64,000 nt of DNA from Marinobacter sp. JH2 (GTDB lineage Bacteria; Pseudomonadota; Gammaproteobacteria; Pseudomonadales; Oleiphilaceae): contig NZ_CP037934.1 in assembly GCF_004353225.1 (NCBI RefSeq), positions 1,674,001 through 1,738,000 of the forward strand, given 5' to 3'. Numbering within the stretch: the first letter of the stretch is position 1; the number at the start of each line of letters is the position of its first letter. Below are positions 57,785 through 64,000 of the stretch, in pieces. The notes beneath the pieces are model-generated. The model was not told the origin of the DNA. It did not search any database and was given only the letters and a program-made list of their open reading frames with translations. Both the position numbers and the translations under genes were made by a program.

Positions 57785-59781
57785 GATGTTGCTCCCGCCG
57801 CCTGTGTGCTACCCACTTTGGCAGATCCACCAGCGACTTTTGCCTGTTTCTTTTCCCGAATACGATAACGTTTATCGGCGATCGCCAGGAAACCACCAAT
57901 GGCCATGACCAAAGCCCCCAACCAAAGCCAGCGAATCAAGGGTTTGTACTGCAGGCGAATAGCCCAGGCATCGTCAGAAATCCGTTCTCCGATAGCGACG
58001 AAAATGTCCCGGAAAAGGCCACCATCAATATCGGCCTCGGTCATCACGCTCATTCCTACCGGGTAATTACGTTTCTCGGGGTGCAATTCGGAGATCTTTT
58101 TACCATCCAACAGCACATCGAAGCTGCCGTATTGCGCGGTAAAGTTAGCCCCACGACGGTTACCAATGTCGATAAATACGATTTCGTAATCACCTACCAT
58201 GGCCGAATCACCGGGCACCATACGGACATCGCGCTCTATGCCGTAGTTCGATACCACGGTCGCCCCTGCCATCACCATAGCAACGCCCAGGTGACCCATG
58301 ACCATGCCCCAATAGCTTCGAGACTGGCGCTTTAGACCGTACAAACGTCCTTGGCGGGACGCCGACTTGTCCCACAAGTCCCAGAATGTCGCCACTGCAA
58401 CCCAGACCGCCGCGAATACGCCGGCGAAGGCCCAAGGCTTGAAATCGCCATAGATTAGAATCACCGCCACACTGGCGGTTAAGCTTACAGCCAGTGGCCA
58501 AAGAAGCTTACGCCCCAGCCATCCCCCGTCAGTTTTCTTCCAACGGGAAAATACACCCGCACCCAGAAGTAACCCGGTCGCCACCGCCAACGGACTAAAC
58601 GTGGTGTTGAAGAAGGGTTCACCTATAGATAGTTTGCCCATATCCAAGTAGTCGAGAACCAGCGGATACAGCGTTCCGATAGCGACCAACAGTGTTGCCG
58701 TCACCAACAGCACGTTGTTCAGCAACAAGAATATTTCCCGGGACAATGAGCCATAGCGTGAACGCACGTGCACCACCGGCGCGCGGAATGCGTACAGCAC
58801 CAAGCTGCCAATCACGGTTATACCCAGCAGCATGAGCAGGAAGGTGCCTCGCTCCGGATCAGACGCGAAAGCATGAACAGAGGTCAAGACGCCAGAGCGA
58901 ACTAAGAAGGTGCCCAACAAGCTCAACGCGAAGGTTACGATGGCCAGCAATACGGTCCAGCTTTTGAATACGCCGCGCTTTTCAGTCACCGCTAACGAGT
59001 GCATTAATGCGGTGCCCGACAACCAAGGCAGTAAGGATGCGTTTTCGACCGGATCCCAGAACCACCAGCCGCCCCAGCCAAGCTCGTAGTAGGCCCACCA
59101 GCTTCCCAATGCAATGCCAATGGTGAGGAAAGACCAGGCGACGGTTGTCCAAGGCCGAGACCAACGGGCCCAGGCTGCATCCAGACGGCCATTAATCAAT
59201 GCGGCCAAGGCGAAGGCAAAGGCAACAGAAAACCCGACATAGCCCATGTAAAGCATAGGTGGGTGTATGATCAGACCGATGTCTTGCAAGAGCGGGTTGA
59301 GATCCTGACCATCTGCGGGAATGTTTGGCAACAGGCGATCGAAAGGGTTGGACGTAAGAATAATGAACAGGAAGAAACCCACGCACACCATGCCCATCAC
59401 AGACAGAACTTGTGACACCATGGTGGACGGGAGCTTGCGGCTGAATACCGCCACTGCAAGGGTCCAGCCCGTCAGCATAAGAATCCACAGCAACAGCGAG
59501 CCTTCGTGCCCGCCCCATACTGCGCTGAACTTATAAAACCAGGGCAACATGCTGTTGCTGTTGTTGGCGACATAGGCGACGGAAAAATCGTCCACTATGA
59601 AGGCATGGGTCAGAATGGCGAAGGCTAACCCCGTAAATACGAACATGCCCGACGCCAACGGTCGGGCAAAGGCCTGCAGGCTATCACGCCCGGTTAACGC
59701 TCCCGTCAGCGGCACAACAGAAAGAAGCAACGCCAGCAACAGCGCGAGTATCAGTGAAACTTGCCCGAGCTCCGGATACAT
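57781..59781 (-). CDS. ccmF: Heme lyase subunit CcmF
   Basis: A 666-residue membrane protein with about 15 helices. The heme-handling WWD domain is GWGGWWFWDPVENAS, and conserved His residues flank it (IHPPMLYMGY). With CcmH and CcmI it attaches heme to apocytochrome c. Confidence 0.97.
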   Translation of the reverse strand: MYPELGQVSLILALLLALLLSVVPLTGALTGRDSLQAFARPLASGMFVFTGLAFAILTHAFIVDDFSVAYVANNSNSMLPWFYKFSAVWGGHEGSLLLWILMLTGWTLAVAVFSRKLPSTMVSQVLSVMGMVCVGFFLFIILTSNPFDRLLPNIPADGQDLNPLLQDIGLIIHPPMLYMGYVGFSVAFAFALAALINGRLDAAWARWSRPWTTVAWSFLTIGIALGSWWAYYELGWGGWWFWDPVENASLLPWLSGTALMHSLAVTEKRGVFKSWTVLLAIVTFALSLLGTFLVRSGVLTSVHAFASDPERGTFLLMLLGITVIGSLVLYAFRAPVVHVRSRYGSLSREIFLLLNNVLLVTATLLVAIGTLYPLVLDYLDMGKLSIGEPFFNTTFSPLAVATGLLLGAGVFSRWKKTDGGWLGRKLLWPLAVSLTASVAVILIYGDFKPWAFAGVFAAVWVAVATFWDLWDKSASRQGRLYGLKRQSRSYWGMVMGHLGVAMVMAGATVVSNYGIERDVRMVPGDSAMVGDYEIVFIDIGNRRGANFTAQYGSFDVLLDGKKISELHPEKRNYPVGMSVMTEADIDGGLFRDIFVAIGERISDDAWAIRLQYKPLIRWLWLGALVMAIGGFLAIADKRYRIREKKQAKVAGGSAKVGSTQAAGATS

Positions 59782-59814
59782 CAGGACTCTCCAACATCAA
59801 CAATAAATGGGGGC

Positions 59815-60294
59815 TCAATAAGCCTGGGATTCTGCAGCTTTGTCAGCGTATGGCGATTTGTGCTGTCCTTTCGATGACTTTTCCAGCGCATCGGCCACTT
59901 CCGGTGGCATATAGTTTTCATCGTGTTTCGCCAACACCTGATCCGCCACAAACAAACCCTCGTTGTTCAGCCGTCCCATGGCGACCACGCCTTGGCCTTC
60001 CGCAAAGAGATCCGGCAGGATGCCGACATACTCAACTGGGACAGAATCCGTGAAGTTTGTCACCCGGAAACGAACCGAAAGGCTCTCCGGGTCACGTTTA
60101 ACGCTTCCCTCCTCAACCATGCCGCCAGCTCGAATCCGTACATCGACTGGCGCATTGCCCGCGGCAATTTCAGTGGGGTCGTAAAACAGATTGATGTTCT
60201 GGCGCAACGCATAGGTGGTCAGACCAACCGCAACGGCTAAACCAATAACAAGAAAAATCAATATGGTCAGTCTTTTCTTACGAATCGGGTGCAT
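59815..60294 (-). CDS. ccmE: Periplasmic heme chaperone CcmE
   Basis: A 159-residue protein with one N-terminal helix and a beta-barrel heme chaperone domain. The heme-binding His is in [12 protein letters not shown]. It carries heme from CcmC to CcmF. Confidence 0.97.
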   Translation of the reverse strand: MHPIRKKRLTILIFLVIGLAVAVGLTTYALRQNINLFYDPTEIAAGNAPVDVRIRAGGMVEEGSVKRDPESLSVRFRVTNFTDSVPVEYVGILPDLFAEGQGVVAMGRLNNEGLFVADQVLAKHDENYMPPEVADALEKSSKGQHKSPYADKAAESQAY

Positions 60295-60308
60295 GGGTTA
60301 CCTAATGA

Positions 60309-60542
60309 TCAATCCTGAGAGATTTCAACACGTGTGAACGTCGCTGCGGCTTTTGACGCGGACTGCCCTTTCGGGTTCTGCTGTTCATAGCTGCGCTTAC
60401 ACATGTGATACGTAGCTTGATGGCGTTTCGCCGACCAAAGACCCGTGCCCGCGACCAGAATGGCGAACACGGCATAACAGGTCCAAACGTAGGGACCATG
60501 GCCTTCCATGGCGAGAAATGCTGAAAACGATTCAAATGCCAT
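60309..60542 (-). CDS. ccmD: Cytochrome c maturation protein CcmD
   Basis: A 77-residue protein with one membrane helix (about 17-36) and a basic tail. It stabilises the CcmC-CcmE heme complex. It lies 3 bases after ccmC. A same-size frame at 60302-60535 is a shadow; position, spacing and the pattern YVWTCYAVFAI favour this frame. The C-terminus is longer than in E. coli CcmD (69). Confidence 0.9.
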   Translation of the reverse strand: MAFESFSAFLAMEGHGPYVWTCYAVFAILVAGTGLWSAKRHQATYHMCKRSYEQQNPKGQSASKAAATFTRVEISQD

Positions 60543-60545
60543 TGC

Positions 60546-61289
60546 TTATTTCCTTCCCGCCAGAACGAGGTCTTTCACCCATCGGGTACGACGCTCCCGA
60601 ATCAGGATTTCGGTTTTCATTCTCAGGCATGCCAACCAACCAAACAAAAGATAGAGCCCCAGTACCGACAGTAATAACGGCACCCACATCTCCATCGCCA
60701 TGGCAGGTTTTTCTGTCAACTTAAAGGTGGCGGGCTGGTGCAGCGTGTTCCACCAATTGACCGAGTATTTAATGATGGGGATATTCACCACGCCCACCAG
60801 CACCAGAACCGCGACCGCTCGGGCCGCCGATTTCTCATCATTGATAGAACGATCAAGCGCGATCACGCCGCCGTAAAGAAACAGCAAAATCAGCATGGAC
60901 GTCAGCCGTGCGTCCCATACCCACCAAGTGCCCCAGGTCGGCTTGCCCCAAACCGCACCGGTAAAAAGCGCCAAAAAGGTAAACATCAAACCAACCGGTG
61001 CCACGGATTTCACAAAGACGTCAGCTAACTTCATACGCCAAACCAACGTCACCACGGCCGCCGAGGCCATCATGATGTAAATGGATTGAGCCAAAAATGC
61101 CGATGGCACGTGAATAAAGATGATTCGGTAGCTATTGCCCTGCAGATAGTCTTTCGGGGCAAACGCCAACCCCCAGACTAATCCTGCAGCGAGCAGGACC
61201 AGCCCCCCCGCCAGCAACCATGGCATGAAGCGGTTCGCTATTCCAAAGAACCACTTCGGAGAGCCCAGCTTGTGAAAGAATTGCCACAT
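60546..61289 (-). CDS. ccmC: Heme exporter subunit CcmC
   Basis: A 247-residue membrane protein with six helices and the WWD motif WGTWWVWDARLTS, flanked by heme-ligand His residues (IFIHVPSA). It loads heme onto CcmE. Confidence 0.97.
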   Translation of the reverse strand: MWQFFHKLGSPKWFFGIANRFMPWLLAGGLVLLAAGLVWGLAFAPKDYLQGNSYRIIFIHVPSAFLAQSIYIMMASAAVVTLVWRMKLADVFVKSVAPVGLMFTFLALFTGAVWGKPTWGTWWVWDARLTSMLILLFLYGGVIALDRSINDEKSAARAVAVLVLVGVVNIPIIKYSVNWWNTLHQPATFKLTEKPAMAMEMWVPLLLSVLGLYLLFGWLACLRMKTEILIRERRTRWVKDLVLAGRK

Positions 61290-61343
61290 CAGTTCGTCAC
61301 CGTCTTACTGTTCACTATTCGTTTCTGCCCCGCTGATAAACAT

Positions 61344-62069
61344 TCAGCTATTGGACAGGCTGATTCGTAACGCTGCAGCCGACGCAAACGGTGCCAGCGT
61401 CAGTGCCAACACCAAAAACGCGCCCATCAACGCCAGATAACCGGACACTTGCGCCCCCTCTGCAGCTGCTGCCACTGTTCCGGTGCCAAAAATAAGCACA
61501 GGAATGTACAGCGGAATAATCAGCAGTGACAAGAGTACTCCAGCCGAACGCAGGCCTAGCGTCAGTGCCGCGCCTATAGAACCGATCAAACTTAGAACCG
61601 GAGTGCCAATCAGCAGCGTTAGACACAAAGTTGCCACGGAGTTCCCGTCCAGATGCAACATTAATCCTAAAACGGGCGTTAACAGCACCAAAGGCAACCC
61701 CGTCAGTATCCAGTGGGCCAGGGTTTTCGCTAACACCAGCAAAAACAGAGGCTGAGGCTGCAACATTAACTGTTCCAGGGTGCCATCATCAAAATCGTGT
61801 CGAAACAGATGATCCAGTGATAACAGCACCGACAACAAAGCCGCTACCCAAAGGATACCGGCTCCGGACTGTTTCAGGAATGCCACTTCCGGGCTTACTC
61901 CAAGGGGGAATAGAGTTACCACCATAGTAAAAAACAAGAGCGGGTTTAGCAGATCTTGTTTTTGACGAAAGGCAACTCGCACATCACGCAAAAAGACCGA
62001 GATCATAGCCTGCGGAACGCCCACAGAACGACTGACCGATTGCACTTTGATCGATGCGCTAGCATTCAT
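61344..62069 (-). CDS. ccmB: Heme exporter permease CcmB
   Basis: A 241-residue membrane protein with six helices, the permease partner of CcmA. It carries the family pattern FFTMVVTLFPLGVSPE and DDGTLEQLML. ATG 62069 gives a 16-residue N-terminal extension before the typical start; an in-frame ATG about 20 codons later is a possible alternative. It overlaps ccmA by four bases. Confidence 0.95.
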   Translation of the reverse strand: MNASASIKVQSVSRSVGVPQAMISVFLRDVRVAFRQKQDLLNPLLFFTMVVTLFPLGVSPEVAFLKQSGAGILWVAALLSVLLSLDHLFRHDFDDGTLEQLMLQPQPLFLLVLAKTLAHWILTGLPLVLLTPVLGLMLHLDGNSVATLCLTLLIGTPVLSLIGSIGAALTLGLRSAGVLLSLLIIPLYIPVLIFGTGTVAAAAEGAQVSGYLALMGAFLVLALTLAPFASAAALRISLSNS

Positions 62070-62698
62070 CGCTCTATTCCACCCCCCAAGGTAATACGGC
62101 CCATCCCCGGCAAATCGAGATTGTGATGGGTGGTAACCACGACCGCGCCACCTTCTTGGGCCCGTTGAAGCAACAGCGACTCAATGGCTTCCACCCCGGA
62201 TGCATCAATGGCGGTAAACACCTCATCAAGCAGCCACAAGGGCTCATCAGCTATCAACAAACGCGCCAACGCTACCCGGCGCTGCTGGCCGGCCGACAGG
62301 TTACGACAAGGCACATGCTCAAACCCCGATAGCCCCGTACCCGCTAACGCTTGCAGCAGTGCATCATTTTCTAACGGCCGACGACCGGCCATCAATGCCC
62401 GCAAATTCTCCAGTGGTGTTAACAATGGTTTAATGCCTGGGCGATGCCCCAGGTACAACATGTTCCGCAGATACGATTCTCGATGCTGATCTCTGGGGTG
62501 GCCACACCAGTTGAGCTTGCCCGTCCAAGCATCATTCAAACCCGCCAATATTCTGAGCAGAGTTGTTTTCCCGGAGCCATTGGGGCCCTCGACACGAGTG
62601 ACCGTACCGGGCAGTATGGAAAATGACAGGTTCTGGAACAGAAGGCGCTCGTCGCGCTCACACTCAAGACCAACGGCCTGTAGTAACGGCTCGGGCAT
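62066..62698 (-). CDS. ccmA: Heme exporter ATPase CcmA
   Basis: A 210-residue ABC ATPase. Walker A is GPNGSGKTTLLR, the signature is LSAGQQRRVALARLL, Walker B is LWLLDEVFTAID. It frees heme-loaded CcmE from CcmC with ATP. It is the first gene of ccmABCDEFGHI; the 153-base gap before the divergent FliK-like gene should hold both promoters. Confidence 0.97.
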   Translation of the reverse strand: MPEPLLQAVGLECERDERLLFQNLSFSILPGTVTRVEGPNGSGKTTLLRILAGLNDAWTGKLNWCGHPRDQHRESYLRNMLYLGHRPGIKPLLTPLENLRALMAGRRPLENDALLQALAGTGLSGFEHVPCRNLSAGQQRRVALARLLIADEPLWLLDEVFTAIDASGVEAIESLLLQRAQEGGAVVVTTHHNLDLPGMGRITLGGGIER

Positions 62699-62851
62699 CT
62701 GGGTTCCGTTTTAAAGCGAAGGATGCGCGTGTGGCATCAGGTGTATGAATGAAGACCAGACAACAACCCATGTTAAATCCGAGCGTTCTTAGTCATCGTG
62801 GCGCATTATAACGAAAGCGACCACAGATTACTCTTGCCCGATATCAAAACA

Positions 62852-64000
62852 ATGCCAATGAAACTGAACGCAGGGCAAACGCCCGCTCCCCAAACAAACA
62901 AACTCTCAGGTGGCGGCCAGACCAATACTGGCTTGCCCCCAGTCGGTATCGACCGCACCCTGTCGGCACAGCAGCAACTGACACAACTGAAGCTGGGCAA
63001 CCGAGAGTCCACGCTCGCTAAAGTGGTCGAAGTATTGCAGCGCAAAGGCGGGAGCAACGAGCTCATTCTAGAGGTAAAGGGACGCTCCCTCTCCGTCGCC
63101 ACCGGTGAGCAAGCTCCGGATTTGAAAGCGGGCGACTTGATTAAAGTCATGCGCGCCGGAAACGAACTCCGACTCATGGGCAAATTGGCGACCAGCCAGG
63201 AAACAGGCATTTCGCAAGCGTTGGCACAGCGCCTACCGTGGCAGCAAAATCTGCAAAGCGGATTAGCTCAACTGATAAGCAGCATGAACGCAGGGCTAAA
63301 AGGCAGCCTTCAACCCGGCCAGTTACCTTCAAGTAACGCCACCCAACCACTTCCCGCAGCGGCCAAGCAAGCTCTGGAAGGGTTTCTCGCTAATTTGGCA
63401 ACAGCTAACGCCCTGCAACCCGGCGCGGGCAAAGCAGACGGTAGCGCTGCTCAAGTAAAACAGTGGCTGGCGGAAAGTGGCGCCTTCGCCGAATCCCGTC
63501 TGTTACAGTCCGGCGGCCACCAAACGGTACCCACCGATTTCAAACTCGCCCTGGCCAGAATTATAACCGCCCTGCTCGCCAGCCAAGGCCAATCGCCGGA
63601 AGCCTTCAATCGTCTGACACCGCTGGCAAGCCAAGACCTGATGAGTGCACCTCTCCAGTTTCCCAAACAGGCCACAGGCAACGCATCTCAAAGCAGTAGC
63701 GAACCGGCAAGCGTCGCTCAAACATTACGTATGCTGGCCGGGATGCTGAACCGCATCACTGTTAACCAACTCCACAGTCAAACTTTGACCGCAAGAGCCG
63801 GGGCGGAACCCGGCGCACCCACGACGACCTTGCTACTAGAAATTCCCTGGCTAACCCCCCAACAAGAACCACGGACGGCGCAACTCCGGATGGAGCAATA
63901 CAAGCAGGAAAGAAACTCTAAACATCATCCGGAGCGAGCGAGTGTAAGCGAATGGCGTCTGAATCTGGCAATGGATCTGGACCACGCGGGGCCGCTGCAT
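62852..64000 (+). CDS. FliK-like flagellar hook-length control protein, 5' part
   Basis: An open frame of 383 codons with no stop runs off the right edge. The start may be ATG 62852 or 62858; no good ribosome site is visible. The product is rich in Gln, Ala, Leu and Ser with long low-complexity parts (about 1-50, 145-215, 265-300), as in the N-terminal ruler part of FliK. At the visible end EWRLNLAMDLDHAGPL fits the start of the conserved FliK C-terminal (Flg_hook) domain. Pseudomonas carries a similar gene beside the ccm operon. The exact role (hook-length ruler or a paralogue) is open. Confidence 0.72.
   Translation, partial: MPMKLNAGQTPAPQTNKLSGGGQTNTGLPPVGIDRTLSAQQQLTQLKLGNRESTLAKVVEVLQRKGGSNELILEVKGRSLSVATGEQAPDLKAGDLIKVMRAGNELRLMGKLATSQETGISQALAQRLPWQQNLQSGLAQLISSMNAGLKGSLQPGQLPSSNATQPLPAAAKQALEGFLANLATANALQPGAGKADGSAAQVKQWLAESGAFAESRLLQSGGHQTVPTDFKLALARIITALLASQGQSPEAFNRLTPLASQDLMSAPLQFPKQATGNASQSSSEPASVAQTLRMLAGMLNRITVNQLHSQTLTARAGAEPGAPTTTLLLEIPWLTPQQEPRTAQLRMEQYKQERNSKHHPERASVSEWRLNLAMDLDHAGPLH

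Noticed and set aside
60302..60535. A second 77-codon frame overlapping ccmD
   Set aside because: The other frame has the membrane helix and spacing of CcmD; this frame lacks both.
1..64000. CRISPR arrays, insertion sequences, prophage or integron features
   Set aside because: I saw no spaced direct repeats, transposase or integrase genes, or terminal inverted repeats on reading through the window.

Overview
The window looks like a stretch of ordinary chromosome from a marine gammaproteobacterium close to Marinobacter or Pseudomonas. This rests on protein content and gene order, not on a database search. The clearest clue is the block from about 21.1 to 39.3 kb: sthA, nqrM, apbE, nqrFEDCBA, a long-form gap, mfd, csiV, a methylthio-purine-nucleoside phosphorylase and psrA. 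As I recall it, Pseudomonas aeruginosa PAO1 carries nearly the same series around PA2991-PA3006. A Na+-translocating NADH:quinone reductase also fits a marine or halophilic lifestyle. I see no insertion sequence, phage, CRISPR array or defence island, and no change in base or codon use that would suggest recent transfer.

Layout. 0-2.5 kb: the cut 5' end of a MocA/MobA-like nucleotidyltransferase, a tandem PTPS-fold (6-carboxytetrahydropterin synthase-like) protein and a beta-CASP metallo-beta-lactamase. 2.5-4.4 kb: tRNA-Glu and tRNA-Ala with a clear promoter, downstream of gltX. 4.4-6.3 kb: znuA under a perfect Zur box, and an AEC permease. 6.5-8.1 kb: rnk with a leader hairpin, convergent with selD. 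8.2-10.3 kb: a Cys/Met-metabolism PLP enzyme and an orphan periplasmic binding protein. 10.4-15.6 kb: a minus-strand operon of a GAF-PAS-GGDEF-EAL protein, ydbH, ynbE, ydbL and a ROK sugar kinase. 15.7-21.1 kb: a cytochrome P450, dusA, transaldolase, a type I-beta DAHP synthase and a glycerophosphodiesterase. 21.1-39.3 kb: the block named above plus an MscS channel and an L,D-transpeptidase. 39.3-43.4 kb: an unknown membrane protein, ribE, and the rRNA methyltransferases rlmG and rsmC with a possible small RNA between them. 43.4-48.3 kb: the giant NAD-glutamate dehydrogenase. 48.5-55.4 kb: moxR, DUF58, DUF4381, batA, batBC, batD. 55.4-62.7 kb: a complete ccmABCDEFGHI cytochrome c maturation operon. 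62.9 kb to the end: the 5' part of a FliK-like gene.

How the genes work together. NqrA-F oxidises NADH and pumps Na+; ApbE and NqrM mature it; SthA balances NADPH and NADH; the Ccm system supplies c-type cytochromes to the rest of the respiratory chain. GltX sits beside its cognate tRNA-Glu. PsrA probably represses itself through two overlapping operators. The Bat cluster is a typical MoxR/VWA module of the cell envelope.

I did not find an obviously new multi-gene system. The best leads for something undescribed are: the three-hairpin small-RNA candidate between rsmC and rlmG; the tandem PTPS protein with its active-site motifs split between two halves; the c-di-GMP protein fused end to end with a half-length YdbH operon; the divergent type I-beta DAHP synthase; and the unknown two-TM protein next to psrA and ribE. 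No 300-base stretch is empty: the longest gene-free gap, 2503-2901, holds a terminator, two tRNAs and their promoter.
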